From Sanguibacter antarcticus (GTDB lineage: Bacteria > Actinomycetota > Actinomycetes > Actinomycetales > Cellulomonadaceae), in the NCBI RefSeq assembly GCF_002564005.1, contig NZ_PDJG01000001.1, forward strand, positions 2,852,001 through 2,916,000: a stretch of DNA of 64,000 nt, read 5' to 3'. The stretch's first letter is position 1. Each line of letters opens with the position of its first letter. The notes beneath the pieces are model-generated. The model was not told the DNA's origin and ran no database searches. It saw only the letters and a program-made list of their open reading frames with translations. Positions 16,918 to 26,711 of the stretch are shown here, piece by piece. The position numbers were made by a program, and so were the translations under genes.

Positions 16918-19196
16918 GACGTCTTCACGCCCCGCTAGCAGCACGTGACGGCTCCGGCACACCGATCGCGGACCGTGTGCGTGCCGGGCTCTCTGCACTC
17001 ACGCTCGTTGCGGCCACCCTGCTCGGCGCCGCCCTTCCCGCGGCCCCTGCCTCGGCCGCGCTCGACGACGACGAGGCGATCGTCAGCGTCCAGCTCGTGT
17101 CCCTCGCACCCGAGGTGACGCGACCTGGAGACACCCTCACCGTCGTCGTCGAGATCCAGAACACCGGCCCGACCGAGATCACGTCGCCACAGGCCGAGCT
17201 GAGCGTGTCACCCGTCTCGATCTCGACGCGGAACACGTTGGCCGCCTGGGAGGAGAACGGGCTGGAGGGCAGCCTCGGCTCCTCGCTCGCGACGACGATG
17301 CTGCCCGGACCTCTCCCGCCTGGTGCCACGGCGGTCGTGACGCTCGAAGCGCCTGCCGACTCCATGCAGCTGCGGACCGGCGTCAGCAGCTGGGGGCCCC
17401 GCGGGCTCGCTGTCGCGGTCACCGGTGACACGGCCAGCACGGCCGCGGACGAGAGGCTCGGGGTGCTGCGCACGTACGTCGTGTGGTTCCCGGTCGACGA
17501 CGCAGCGGTCAACCCGGTGCAGGTGAGCGTGCTCGTCCCTGTCGTCGGCCCCCCTGTGGACACGCTCGCACCGCAGGTCGCCGAGGAGACTCTCGCGGAG
17601 GAGACTGCCGCCGGCGGCAGGCTCGCGACGCTTCTCGCCAGCACCCAGGGCCTCCCCGGTGTCACTCTGGCGGTCGACCCGGTCCTGGTCCCCTCGTCGT
17701 CGGACGAGACCGACGAAGCGTCGGACGAAGCGTCGGACGAACCGACCAGCAAACCGACCGACGAAGCGACCGACGATCCTGCGGCTCCTGACCCGACCGA
17801 GCCGGAGGCGACCTGGGTCGAGACCCTGCTCGCCCAGGCTGCCGAGCGCGAGGTCTACGCCCTCCCCCGCTACGACCAGGACTGGGGCGCGTTCGCGGAC
17901 GCCGGCCTGCCCGCTCCCGCGTCGAGCGACCTTCCGACAGCCCTCTCCGCGTGGCGCACCGACCTCTCGTGGCCCGCAGAGGCGGAACCAGACACGGCGA
18001 CCCTCGGGCTGGTCGTGAGCTCTGGGGCGCCCACCGTCGTCGTCGGCCCGCAGGCCCTCATGCCCGACGTGGGCCTCACGTACACCCCCACCGGGCGCGC
18101 CACCGCGACCACAGACGCCGGCGACGCCGCCCTGCTCGTCCCGGACGCGACGCTCAGCGCACTCCTCGAGGCGCCCGCCCAGACGACGCCGGCGAGCGCA
18201 CGCCAACGCGTGCTCGCCGAGCTCGCCGTCATCGCACGGGAACGCCCCGGTGACCAACGGCACGTCTTCGTCACGGTCCCCCGTGACTGGTCACCTGACG
18301 CGACGACCGCCCAGGCCCAGCTCGCGAGCATGGACACGGTCCCGTGGTCGTCTCTCCAGCCGGTCTCGACGCTCGCTGCTGCGCCAGACCCGGGGGTCTC
18401 GCGAGCTCCTCTGCCTGAGGCAGCCAGCAGCTCCGAGGGCGAGCTCGACCCCGCCATCATGAGGAACCTCCGTAAGACGAGCGCCGACATCTCCGCGTTC
18501 TCGAGCATCGTCCCCGACCCAGCAGAGATCACTGCGCCGCTCGACGAAGCGGTGCTCGCGGCGACCTCGATCGGGTGGCGGTCGGACGTCGCCGGCCGGT
18601 CAGCAGCGATCGACCGCATCCATGCCTCGGCGGCCTCCACCACGGCATCCATCACCATCCTCGGTCAGAGCGACTTCACCCTCATCAGCACGGGCAGCGC
18701 GATCCCCATCGACATCAGCAACACCCTCACGCAGCCCGCGACGGTCATCGTCGCGCTCGATCCCGACGACCCGCGTCTCGTCGCCGAGAGCTCAGTGACC
18801 GTCACCGTCCCCGCCGGCTCGGACGCGTCCGTGAGCATCCCCGTCAAGGCCATCGGGAGCGGCGACGTCACGGTGAACGTGCAGATCCTCGCCCAGAGCG
18901 GCGCCGTGGTCGCCCACCCCTTCGCCTTCGAGGTCCGCGTCCGTGCCGGCTGGGAGACCATCGGGACGGTCGTCGTCACGGTGCTTCTCGTCCTCTTCCT
19001 CGCCGGCGGTGTGATCCGGACCATCCACCGCGGACGGTCAGACCGTCGTGCGTCCGCGGCCGTGGTGGAGCAGCTCGAGCGGAGCGAGCAGACCGGTGAG
19101 CTGGCAGTCCTCCTCGACGCACAGTCCGTCAAGCCCGCACCCGACGACGAACCCGATCCCCCTCATCACCCCGACGACAGAGAGAACCACCTGTGA
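16914..19196 (+). CDS. DUF6049-family secreted membrane-anchored protein
   Basis: 760 residues, function unknown. A signal peptide (LSALTLVAATLLGAALPAAPASA, ending near residue 43) exports a large extracellular region that starts with an Ig-like domain (VSLAPEVTRPGDTLTVVVEIQNTG). A low-complexity insertion DEASDEASDEP is near residue 265. A second beta-rich domain precedes one membrane helix near the C-terminus (GTVVVTVLLVLFLAGGVI), then a basic cytoplasmic tail. It matches the position of Rv3909 between mutT4 and murJ, so a role in envelope growth with MurJ is plausible. Start ATG overlaps the nudix stop; the stop region overlaps murJ by 4 bp. Confidence 0.82.
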   Translation: MRRLHAPLAARDGSGTPIADRVRAGLSALTLVAATLLGAALPAAPASAALDDDEAIVSVQLVSLAPEVTRPGDTLTVVVEIQNTGPTEITSPQAELSVSPVSISTRNTLAAWEENGLEGSLGSSLATTMLPGPLPPGATAVVTLEAPADSMQLRTGVSSWGPRGLAVAVTGDTASTAADERLGVLRTYVVWFPVDDAAVNPVQVSVLVPVVGPPVDTLAPQVAEETLAEETAAGGRLATLLASTQGLPGVTLAVDPVLVPSSSDETDEASDEASDEPTSKPTDEATDDPAAPDPTEPEATWVETLLAQAAEREVYALPRYDQDWGAFADAGLPAPASSDLPTALSAWRTDLSWPAEAEPDTATLGLVVSSGAPTVVVGPQALMPDVGLTYTPTGRATATTDAGDAALLVPDATLSALLEAPAQTTPASARQRVLAELAVIARERPGDQRHVFVTVPRDWSPDATTAQAQLASMDTVPWSSLQPVSTLAAAPDPGVSRAPLPEAASSSEGELDPAIMRNLRKTSADISAFSSIVPDPAEITAPLDEAVLAATSIGWRSDVAGRSAAIDRIHASAASTTASITILGQSDFTLISTGSAIPIDISNTLTQPATVIVALDPDDPRLVAESSVTVTVPAGSDASVSIPVKAIGSGDVTVNVQILAQSGAVVAHPFAFEVRVRAGWETIGTVVVTVLLVLFLAGGVIRTIHRGRSDRRASAAVVEQLERSEQTGELAVLLDAQSVKPAPDDEPDPPHHPDDRENHL

Positions 19197-20857
19197 GCGC
19201 GCAACCGGTCAAAGCACGATCGATGGGACGCAGCTCGATGATCATGGCGTCGGGCACAGCCGTGTCCCGCGCCCTGGGTCTCGTCCGCAACGTCCTCCTC
19301 GTCGCGATCCTCGGCTCGACGGGACAGATCGCCGACGCGTTCGACATCGCGAACAAGGTGCCGAACATCCTCTTCGCGCTCATCGCCGGCGGTGTGCTCA
19401 ACGCCGTCATCGTTCCCCAGGTGATGAAGGCCTACCGCTCGGACAACGCGCAGGAGTACCTCGACAAGCTCCTGACGATCACCGGGACGGCCCTGCTCGT
19501 GCTCACCGTGCTCTGCACGGCCGGCGCGACCGCGGCCGTGTGGATCTACACGAACGGCTCGAGCTGGACCGCCGGCCAGACGTCGCTCGCGGTCGCGTTC
19601 GCGTTCTGGTGCATCCCCCAGCTCTTCTTCTACGGGCTCTACTCGATCCTCGGTCAGGTCCTCAACGCCCGCAGCCAGTTCGGCCCGTTCATGTGGGCTC
19701 CGGCGATGAACAACGTCATCTCGATCATCGGCTTCAGCGCGTTCCTCATCGTCTTCGGTGGCCAGGACGCCAACGCGTCCATCGCCGACTGGGGAACCTC
19801 GCAGGTCGCGCTCCTCGGCGGCGTCGCGACGCTCGGTGTCGTGTGCCAGGCGCTCGTCCTCATCATCCCGCTGTGGCGCTCAGGGTTCCGCTGGAACCTG
19901 CGCTTCGGTTTTCGCGGCGTCGGGCTGCGGTCAGTCGGTCGCGTGGGCATGTGGACGTTCGCTGCGGTGCTCCTCGACCAGGTCGCCGTCTGGGTGACGA
20001 CGAGCATCGCGACAGCCGCACCCAACGCCGCGCAGGCAGACGGCTACACGGGTGCCGCGGTCGCTGGGAACGGTGCCTACACGCAGGCGCTCATGGTCTA
20101 TCTCCTTCCCCACTCCCTCGTCACCGTGTCGATCGCCACCGCGCTGTTCACCGGGATGAGCGCCGCGGCCGCGCGGGGAGACCTCAGGGCAGTCCGGGAG
20201 AGCGTGTCGCGCGGCCTGCGGACCATCGGGGTCTTCACCGTCTTTGCGACGGCGCTGCTCGTCGTCCTGTCTCAGCCGGCGATGAAGCTGCTCGTCCCGA
20301 GCCTCCGACCAGACGACGTCGTCGTCGTCGGTCGCGTCATGCTCGCCATGGCACTGGGGCTGGTGCCGCTGGGAGCGATGGTGCTCATGAAGTGGGTGTA
20401 CTTCGCGTTCGAGGACGGCCGGACGGTCTTCATCATCCAGATCCCCGTGACGATCGTCCTCGGTGTCGGGGCGTACGTCTCGACGCTGTTCCTCCCAGGC
20501 GAGTGGTGGGTCGTGGCCGTCGCCGGAGCGATGTCGCTCTCCAACCTCGTGGCGGTCCTGCTCCGCATGCGCGGGCTCATGGCCAAGATGGAGGGGCTCG
20601 ACCTGCCGCGCATCCTCCGCCTCCACGTCCAGCTCGTCATCGCGGCCACCGTGTCGGGGACCGTCGGGTGGGCGGTCCTCAAGGTGTGGGGCTTCTCGCC
20701 CGACGACTCGTTCCCCCAGGCGCTCAGCCTCACGCTCCTCGTCGGGGTAACGATGACAGCCATCTACGTGCTCGGGCTGCGGATCATGCGCGTCGAGGAG
20801 CTCCAAGGACTCGTTGCACCGATTCTGCACAAGATCTCACGACGACGCGCGGGCTGA
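19193..20857 (+). CDS. murJ: Lipid II flippase MurJ
   Basis: A 554-residue polytopic membrane protein of the MurJ/MviN family that moves lipid II across the membrane. The hallmark N-terminal region ASGTAVSRALGLVRNVLLVAILG with the conserved Arg residues and DAFDIANKVPNILFALIAGGVLNAV is present. About 14 hydrophobic segments are seen. Mycobacterial MurJ (Rv3910) carries a C-terminal pseudokinase domain; here the protein ends after the membrane region and the pseudokinase is a separate gene 71 bp downstream. Start is GTG overlapping DUF6049 by 4 bp. Confidence 0.95.
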   Translation: MSAQPVKARSMGRSSMIMASGTAVSRALGLVRNVLLVAILGSTGQIADAFDIANKVPNILFALIAGGVLNAVIVPQVMKAYRSDNAQEYLDKLLTITGTALLVLTVLCTAGATAAVWIYTNGSSWTAGQTSLAVAFAFWCIPQLFFYGLYSILGQVLNARSQFGPFMWAPAMNNVISIIGFSAFLIVFGGQDANASIADWGTSQVALLGGVATLGVVCQALVLIIPLWRSGFRWNLRFGFRGVGLRSVGRVGMWTFAAVLLDQVAVWVTTSIATAAPNAAQADGYTGAAVAGNGAYTQALMVYLLPHSLVTVSIATALFTGMSAAAARGDLRAVRESVSRGLRTIGVFTVFATALLVVLSQPAMKLLVPSLRPDDVVVVGRVMLAMALGLVPLGAMVLMKWVYFAFEDGRTVFIIQIPVTIVLGVGAYVSTLFLPGEWWVVAVAGAMSLSNLVAVLLRMRGLMAKMEGLDLPRILRLHVQLVIAATVSGTVGWAVLKVWGFSPDDSFPQALSLTLLVGVTMTAIYVLGLRIMRVEELQGLVAPILHKISRRRAG

Positions 20858-20928
20858 GACGCGTACCATGTTGGCGATGCCGACTGATTGCCAGACCGAC
20901 CTAAAAATGTGTGGATGGGGGCGCGTGC

Positions 20929-22806
20929 GTGGACAGCGTTGAACGCGGAACCCTGGTCGTAGCGCGGTACCGGCTCGAGGACCAGATCGCGAGCGATCTC
21001 GAAGGTGTCAGGGCGTGGGAGGCCGTCGACCAGATCCTCGACCGCGCCGTGCGGGTCAGCCTCATCGAGGGTGACGAGGCTGCTCTGACGCTCGACGCGG
21101 CGAGGCGCGCGGCTCTCGTCGCTGACTCACGACTCACACGCGTCCTCGACGTGCTGCACGACTCGTCGCGCAGCTTCGTCGTCACCGAGCCGCACGTCGG
21201 GCGCAGTCTCGCGGACCTCGTCGCAGAGGGACCCCTCACTGCTGCGCAGGCGCGTGCCATCGTCGGGAACGCGGCACGTGCCCTCGAGGCGGCTCGCCGC
21301 CGCGGGGTGCACCACGGCGCGCTCCGCCCGTCGGCGATCCGTGTCTACCGGGGGAACGTCCGCGTCACAGGCCTCGGGCTCGACGGCGCGCTCACAGGGC
21401 CAGCACCCTCCGGCGACGAAGCCTCCCGGCAGGACACCGTCGCGCTCGTCGCACTCCTGCACTATGCGCTGACCGGCATCCTCCCGGCGGCCGGGCTCCG
21501 CGTCGCCGCACTCCACCCGGGTGCGCCGCTGCCTGCCGGTCTCCAGTCAGCAGGGGCTCCCCTGAGCGCCCCGCGGGACGTCGTCGCAGGCGTCCCCAAC
21601 GACCTCGACACCCTGTGTGTCGTGACGCTCGGTCCGAACGACGACGGGCCGCACACGCCCGGACAGCTCGTACAAGAACTCGAACCCTGGGATGAGGACG
21701 ACGTGCCACAGAACGCCGACGACGAGGTCGTCCCGGAGGTCCCCGGACCTCCGCCCGCCCCCGGAGTCCAGCGCCAGTCCGTGCGCTCGACGTTCGGTTC
21801 GTCTCCGCTCGCAGGCTCCTCGATGCCGGGGACTCCCCCGCCGGCGGGGCCGTTCCGCCGTCCGACCACGGGGCGCATCCCCCGTGTCAGCGGCAGCCCG
21901 GTCGTCCGCACCTCCCTCTCCGCGACGGGCGCTGCGACCGCGATGCAGCCCAGCGCCGGCTCTCCTGGGTCGATGCCGCCGTCGTTCAGCCCGTCGGACG
22001 GGCCTGTCGGCGCGGGCCAGGGCTCAGTGACCGCGACCCAGATCGCACCAGCGGCCTCGTACGACCGGCTGGACAACCTGGCCGAGCAGCCGTCGAACGG
22101 CGGTGGCCAGGGTGCCATCGACCGGACCTACGAGTCCATGGTCGCGACGAAGGACCGCGCGAAGCACTACCGCTTCAACCCGACGACGGTCATCCTCGTC
22201 GCCATGCTCGCTCTCGTGATCTTCGGAGGGATCTGGGCGAAGAACGCGCTCGGCGACGGGCTCGGCCCGGCGATCGTCGCGTCCGACTCACGGGACGACG
22301 CGGCAGACGAGCCGTCGAGCGAAGCGACCGAGCCAGGTGCTGAGCCGACGACCGCGGCGCCGACGACGGAACCTGTCGTCGTCCCTGTGATCGCCTCGGG
22401 CGCCCAGCTGGACCCCCTCGGTGACAACAACGAGCACCCCGAGCTCCAGGGTGCGGCCATCGACGGGGACTCCACGTCCTCCTGGTACACGCGCTCCTTC
22501 AACAGCTCCCAGTTCGGCGGGTACAAGACGGGCATCGGCTACGCGGTGACGCTCACCGCGCCTGCGGACGTCTCCACGGTCTTCCTCACGACGAACAGCA
22601 GCGGCGGCAACGTCGAGGTCCGTGCGACCGACCCGTCGACGCCCACCGAGGGCGAGGTCCTCGCATCCGGACCGCTCGCACCAGAGACTGTCCTCACGCT
22701 CTCCACGACTGTGACCACGCAGACGATCGTCCTGTGGTTCACGGACCTGCCGGCGATGCCGTCAGGGAAGTACCGCGTCGAGCTCTTCGAGATCGCGCTC
22801 TCCTGA
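20929..22806 (+). CDS. Membrane pseudokinase with extracellular domain, separate from MurJ
   Basis: 625 residues. Residues 1-200 resemble a Ser/Thr kinase fold (GTLVVARYRLEDQIASDLEGVRAWEAVD...) but lack catalytic features: the HRD position reads VHHGALRPSAIRV and the DFG position TGLGLDG. A long Pro/Ser-rich linker leads to one membrane helix (TVILVAMLALVIFGGIWA) and a C-terminal region (about 480-625) resembling a discoidin/F5-8 beta fold (IDGDSTSSWYTRSF). In mycobacteria the homologous pseudokinase is fused to MurJ, is phosphorylated by PknB and then binds FhaA; all those partners are encoded here. GTG 20929 has GGATGGGGG upstream; GTG 20911 is an alternative. Confidence 0.8.
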   Translation: MDSVERGTLVVARYRLEDQIASDLEGVRAWEAVDQILDRAVRVSLIEGDEAALTLDAARRAALVADSRLTRVLDVLHDSSRSFVVTEPHVGRSLADLVAEGPLTAAQARAIVGNAARALEAARRRGVHHGALRPSAIRVYRGNVRVTGLGLDGALTGPAPSGDEASRQDTVALVALLHYALTGILPAAGLRVAALHPGAPLPAGLQSAGAPLSAPRDVVAGVPNDLDTLCVVTLGPNDDGPHTPGQLVQELEPWDEDDVPQNADDEVVPEVPGPPPAPGVQRQSVRSTFGSSPLAGSSMPGTPPPAGPFRRPTTGRIPRVSGSPVVRTSLSATGAATAMQPSAGSPGSMPPSFSPSDGPVGAGQGSVTATQIAPAASYDRLDNLAEQPSNGGGQGAIDRTYESMVATKDRAKHYRFNPTTVILVAMLALVIFGGIWAKNALGDGLGPAIVASDSRDDAADEPSSEATEPGAEPTTAAPTTEPVVVPVIASGAQLDPLGDNNEHPELQGAAIDGDSTSSWYTRSFNSSQFGGYKTGIGYAVTLTAPADVSTVFLTTNSSGGNVEVRATDPSTPTEGEVLASGPLAPETVLTLSTTVTTQTIVLWFTDLPAMPSGKYRVELFEIALS

Positions 22807-22833
22807 CGCCCTCCGGCGACGCGGCCTGCCGGC

Positions 22834-22860
22834 GGGAACAACGACTCCTGTCCTGGTGTT
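22834..22860 (+). promoter_or_regulatory. SigR/SigH-type promoter of trxB-trxA
   Basis: GGGAAC (22834-22839), 18 nt, then GTT (22858-22860) matches the oxidative-stress sigma factor consensus GGAAT-N18-GTT except for the last base of the -35. It lies 50 bp before trxB, the classical SigR target in actinobacteria. Confidence 0.65.
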
Positions 22861-22910
22861 CTCGTCGCTAGCAAGGAACACACTCCCCCGACTGGATTGA
22901 AGGAACGACA

Positions 22911-23909
22911 GTGACCGTAGCGTCCACGACCACGCCCACCCACGAAGTCATCATCATCGGTTCGGGTCCTGCGGGGTATACGGCTGCGGTGTACGCGGCG
23001 CGTGCGGGGCTGGCGCCCCTGGTGCTGGCCGGGTCGATCACTGCGGGTGGTGCGTTGATGAACACCACGGAGGTGGAGAACTTCCCCGGCTTCGTCGAGG
23101 GCATCATGGGTCCTGATCTCATGGAGAACATGCAGAAGCAGGCCGAGCGGTTCGGCGCAGTGATCGAGTGGGACGACGCGACCGAGGTGGAGCTGGAGGG
23201 TCCGGTCAAGACAGTCCGCACCGGCAACGGAAACACGTACACGGCCCGGGCGATCATCCTGGCGACAGGGTCGGCCTACCGCGAGCTGGGACTGGCGGAC
23301 GAGAAGCGCCTGTCCGGGCGCGGGGTCTCCTGGTGCGCGACGTGCGACGGGTTCTTCTTCCGCGACCAAGAGATCGTCGTGGTCGGCGGTGGCGACTCCG
23401 CAGTCGAGGAAGCCACGTTCTTGACCCGGTTCGCGTCCAAGGTGACGATGGTGCACCGTCGTGACGCCCTGCGGGCCTCGAAGATCATGGCCGAGCGGGC
23501 CGAGGCCGACCCCAAGATCGAGTTCGCGTGGAACACCGAGGTCGTGGGCATCACCGGCGAGACCAAGGTCGAGGGACTGCGCCTGCGCGACACGGTCACC
23601 GGCGAGGAGCGCGACCTGGCCGCGACGGGGCTGTTCGTGGCGATCGGTCACGACCCGCGCACCGAGCTCGTCGCGGGCCAGATCGCCCTGGACGCCGAGG
23701 GTTACATCGAGGTCGAAGGACGCACCACCCGCACCACCCTGGCCGGAGTCTTCGCCTGCGGCGACGCCGTCGACCACACCTACCGACAGGCGATCACCGC
23801 CGCCGGATCCGGCTGCGCCGCAGCCATCGACGCCCAGAACTACCTCGGCGACCTCGTCCACGAAGCCGCCTCACCCACCCACATCGCCGACGCACTGGAG
23901 ACACTGTGA
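22911..23909 (+). CDS. trxB: Thioredoxin-disulfide reductase
   Basis: 332 residues. TrxB passes electrons from NADPH through FAD to thioredoxin. The FAD-binding IIGSGPAGY (15-23), the redox pair CATC (142-145) in SWCATCDG, the NADPH-binding GGGDSA (159-164) and the C-terminal FAD motif [13 protein letters not shown] are all present. It overlaps trxA by 4 bp (GTGA) and is preceded by a SigR-type promoter, so thiol stress should induce it. Start is the GTG at 22911. Confidence 0.97.
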   Translation: MTVASTTTPTHEVIIIGSGPAGYTAAVYAARAGLAPLVLAGSITAGGALMNTTEVENFPGFVEGIMGPDLMENMQKQAERFGAVIEWDDATEVELEGPVKTVRTGNGNTYTARAIILATGSAYRELGLADEKRLSGRGVSWCATCDGFFFRDQEIVVVGGGDSAVEEATFLTRFASKVTMVHRRDALRASKIMAERAEADPKIEFAWNTEVVGITGETKVEGLRLRDTVTGEERDLAATGLFVAIGHDPRTELVAGQIALDAEGYIEVEGRTTRTTLAGVFACGDAVDHTYRQAITAAGSGCAAAIDAQNYLGDLVHEAASPTHIADALETL

Positions 23910-24274
23910 CCACGACGACCGTCGTCACCGACGACACGTTCACGACCGAGGTCCTCGAGTCCGACATCCCCGTCCTCGTCGACTTCTGGGCAGAGTGGTG
24001 CGGACCGTGCCGCATGGTCGCGCCCGTCCTCGAGGAGATCGCTGCCGACTACGCGGGCCGCTTGAAGATCGCGAAGATCGACATCGAGGAGAACCCCCGA
24101 GTCACCTCCGAGTATGGCGTGGTCTCGATCCCGCTCCTCAACGTCTACCGCGGGGGCAAGGTCGTCCGCTCGATCCTCGGCGCGCGACCCAAGCGGGCCC
24201 TCGTCGAAGAGATCGACGAGATCCTCGCCGAAGGCGCTGACGCCCAGGTCGAGCCCGCCGGACCGGCCGCCTGA
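23906..24274 (+). CDS. trxA: Thioredoxin
   Basis: 122 residues with the active site WCGPC at 31-35 and the conserved cis-Pro region [13 protein letters not shown] (about 72-84). It is the reducing partner of the TrxB encoded upstream. The GTG start overlaps the trxB stop, showing translational coupling. A strong hairpin 42 bp after the stop ends the unit. The C-terminal tail ([13 protein letters not shown]) is longer than in most thioredoxins and looks disordered. Confidence 0.96.
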   Translation: MTTTTVVTDDTFTTEVLESDIPVLVDFWAEWCGPCRMVAPVLEEIAADYAGRLKIAKIDIEENPRVTSEYGVVSIPLLNVYRGGKVVRSILGARPKRALVEEIDEILAEGADAQVEPAGPAA

Positions 24275-24316
24275 ACCAGGCTCGTCCCGCACCGGATCTG
24301 ACCGCGCACCGCGCAC

Positions 24317-24352
24317 GAAGGCCGCGACCCCGTCCCAGGGGTTGCGGCCTTC
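24317..24352 (+). terminator. Terminator after trxA
   Basis: GAAGGCCGCGACCCC pairs with GGGGTTGCGGCCTTC (one G-U pair) around a 6-nt loop, a 15-bp stem followed by ACACTTTC. Confidence 0.85.
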
Positions 24353-24389
24353 ACACTTTCCCCCGGCTCCGCGTGCGAGACTAGGCAAC

Positions 24390-25700
24390 GTGACTTCTGC
24401 GACCCCACCCACCGCGGGAAACCGCCTGGACCCATGGTTCGGTGCGTACGCCCAGCGGGCGCACAACATGCGTGCGTCGGAGGTCCGAGCCCTCTTCGCG
24501 GTCGTCAACCGGCCCGAGGTCGTCTCGCTCGCAGGCGGGATGCCGAACCTCGCAGGGCTTCCGCTCGACGCGATCGCCGACACGATCCAGCGCGTCATCG
24601 CGACGCAGGGTCTCTCGGCGCTCCAGTACGGCTCTGGCCAGGGCCACGAGGCGCTGCGTGAGCAGATCCTCGACGTCATGGCGCTCGAGGGCATCTCCGC
24701 CCACCCGGACGACGTCGTCGTCACCACGGGCTCTCAGCAGGCGCTCGACCTCGTCACGCGCATCTTCATCGACCCCGGTGACGTCATCGTCGCCGAGGCT
24801 CCCTCCTATGTCGGCGCGCTCGGCGTCTTCCGCTCCTACGAGGCTGACGTCGTCCACGTCCCGATGGACGAGCACGGGCTCATCCCCGAGGCGCTCGAAG
24901 CGACCTTTGCACGGCTCGCTCACGAGGGGCGTCGCGTCAAGCTCCTCTACACGATCCCGACCTTCCACAACCCTGGCGGGGTGACGCTCAGTCTCGAGCG
25001 TCGACCTCAGATCCTCGCGATCGCCCGGCGCTACGGAGTCCTGCTCGTCGAGGACAACCCCTACGGGCTCCTCGGCTTCGGGCAAGATCCCACTCCTGCC
25101 ATCCGTTCTCTCGACGAAGACGGTGTCGTCTACCTCGGATCGTTCTCGAAGACGTTCGCTCCAGGCTTCCGTGTGGGATGGGTCGTCGCGCCGCACGCCG
25201 TTCGCGAGAAGCTCGTGCTCGCCTCCGAGTCCGCAATTCTCTGCCCGTCGAACGCCTCGCAGATGGCGATCTCCGCCTACCTGGCCACCAGCGACTGGCA
25301 GGGACAGATCAAGGCGTTCCAGGTGATGTACCGCGAGCGGCGGGACGCCATGGTGTCGTCCCTCGCGGAGCACCTCCCGGACGCGTCCTGGACCGTGCCA
25401 GACGGTGGCTTCTACACCTGGGTCAAGCTCCCCCCGGGCCTCGACTCGAAGTCGATGCTGCCCCGTGCTGTCACAGGCCGCGTCGCGTACGTCCCAGGAA
25501 CGGCTTTCTTTGCCGACGGCACCGGCGCAGACCACATGCGCCTGTCGTACTGCTATCCCACACCCGAGCGCATCCGTGAGGGTGTGCGTCGCCTCGCGTC
25601 GGTCGTCAACGCTGAACGAGAGCTCGTCGAGATCTTCGGCACGAGCCCGTTGCTGGACGACGTCACCGACACCGACAACCCAGGACCGGACGTCGCATGA
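24390..25700 (+). CDS. PLP-dependent aminotransferase, class I/II (2-aminoadipate/branched-chain type)
   Basis: 436 residues. The fold-type I core has GSQQALDL (114-121), the PLP-contacting DNPYG (222-226) and the PLP lysine K254 in SFSKTFAPGFRVGW. The overall pattern (ALQYGSGQGHEALR near 77, TIPTFHNPGG near 188) is that of the LysN/2-aminoadipate and MocR-like aminotransferase group, but no DNA-binding domain is attached. The amino donor and acceptor are unknown. Start is GTG 24390. The stop overlaps the next gene by 4 bp, so it is coupled with the Ddl-like ligase and might supply an amino acid substrate. Confidence 0.88.
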   Translation: MTSATPPTAGNRLDPWFGAYAQRAHNMRASEVRALFAVVNRPEVVSLAGGMPNLAGLPLDAIADTIQRVIATQGLSALQYGSGQGHEALREQILDVMALEGISAHPDDVVVTTGSQQALDLVTRIFIDPGDVIVAEAPSYVGALGVFRSYEADVVHVPMDEHGLIPEALEATFARLAHEGRRVKLLYTIPTFHNPGGVTLSLERRPQILAIARRYGVLLVEDNPYGLLGFGQDPTPAIRSLDEDGVVYLGSFSKTFAPGFRVGWVVAPHAVREKLVLASESAILCPSNASQMAISAYLATSDWQGQIKAFQVMYRERRDAMVSSLAEHLPDASWTVPDGGFYTWVKLPPGLDSKSMLPRAVTGRVAYVPGTAFFADGTGADHMRLSYCYPTPERIREGVRRLASVVNAERELVEIFGTSPLLDDVTDTDNPGPDVA

Positions 25701-26662
25701 GCCAGCACCCCCGGGTGGTCATCTTGTCGGGTGGCCTCTCGCACGAGCGTGACGTGTCGATCCGTTCCGGCCGGCGGGTGGCGGAAGCCCTGCGCGCCGC
25801 GCACGCCGAGGTCACGGTCCACGACGTGGACGCGGATCTCCTGCCACTCCTCGACGAGGTCCGCCCAGACGTCGTCTGGCCTGTCCTGCACGGTGCCAGC
25901 GGCGAAGACGGGTCCGTCCGTGACGTCCTGAGCCTCCTGTCCGTCCCGTACGTGGGGACCGGCCCCCGATCGAGCCGTGTGGCCTGGAACAAGCCGGTAG
26001 CGAAGTCTGTCGTCGCACGGGCCGGCCTCACCACACCCGACTACGTGACCCTCCCCCAGACGCTCTTCCGCGACCTCGGAGCACGAGCGGTGCTGGACGC
26101 CGTCGTGGGCAACCTCGGGCTGCCTCTGGTCATCAAGCCGGCGAGCGGTGGCTCCGCTCTCGGCGTCACGTTCGTCTCGGAGCGAGCCGACCTTGCTCAG
26201 GCGATGGTGACGTGCTTCGCGTACGGCGACATCGCCCTCATTGAGAAGGCCGTCTCCGGCACGGAGATCGCCGTCTCCGTCATCGAGACGGCTGACGGAC
26301 CCCAGGCTCTGCCCGCTGTCGAGATCGTCACCGACGGCGCCTACGACTACGACGCGCGCTACAACCCGGGCCGCACCGAGTACTTCGCACCGGCACGCCT
26401 CGACGCGACGGATGCCGAGCACGTCGGAGCGGTCGCGGTGCAGGCGCACCAGGCGCTGGGCCTGCGCCACATCTCTCGCACAGACCTCATCCTGCGGCCC
26501 GACGGCACTGCAGAGTTCCTCGAGGTGAACGTCGCGCCCGGGATGACCGAGACCTCGTTGCTGCCTCAGGCGGCTCTCGCCGGCGGCCACTCCTTGCCGG
26601 CGCTCTACCTGTCTGTCGTCGACAGGGCCAGGACGACAGGCTCGAGCGTCTCCCCCGGCTGA
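25697..26662 (+). CDS. D-alanine-D-alanine ligase-like ATP-grasp protein
   Basis: 321 residues. The N-terminal domain starts VVILSGGLSHERDVSIRSG and contains VWPVLHGASGEDGSV, as in Ddl ligases. The ATP-grasp part has PLVIKPASGGSALGV and ends with the metal-binding FLEVNVAPGMTETSLLPQ. It could make D-Ala-D-Ala or a related dipeptide; the family is broad and a second canonical ddl elsewhere cannot be excluded. It overlaps the aminotransferase by 4 bp and converges with parB. Confidence 0.85.
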   Translation: MSQHPRVVILSGGLSHERDVSIRSGRRVAEALRAAHAEVTVHDVDADLLPLLDEVRPDVVWPVLHGASGEDGSVRDVLSLLSVPYVGTGPRSSRVAWNKPVAKSVVARAGLTTPDYVTLPQTLFRDLGARAVLDAVVGNLGLPLVIKPASGGSALGVTFVSERADLAQAMVTCFAYGDIALIEKAVSGTEIAVSVIETADGPQALPAVEIVTDGAYDYDARYNPGRTEYFAPARLDATDAEHVGAVAVQAHQALGLRHISRTDLILRPDGTAEFLEVNVAPGMTETSLLPQAALAGGHSLPALYLSVVDRARTTGSSVSPG

Positions 26663-26670
26663 ACAGCCGG
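26655..26670 (+). terminator. Short hairpin at the end of the ligase gene
   Basis: CCGGCT-GAAC-AGCCGG overlaps the stop codon of the Ddl-like gene. The 6-bp stem is weak but it is the only hairpin seen between this gene and parB. Confidence 0.35.
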
Positions 26671-26711
26671 TCCTCCCAGGCCGAGACCTGTCCTGGCCCG
26701 AGAGCCCCGTC

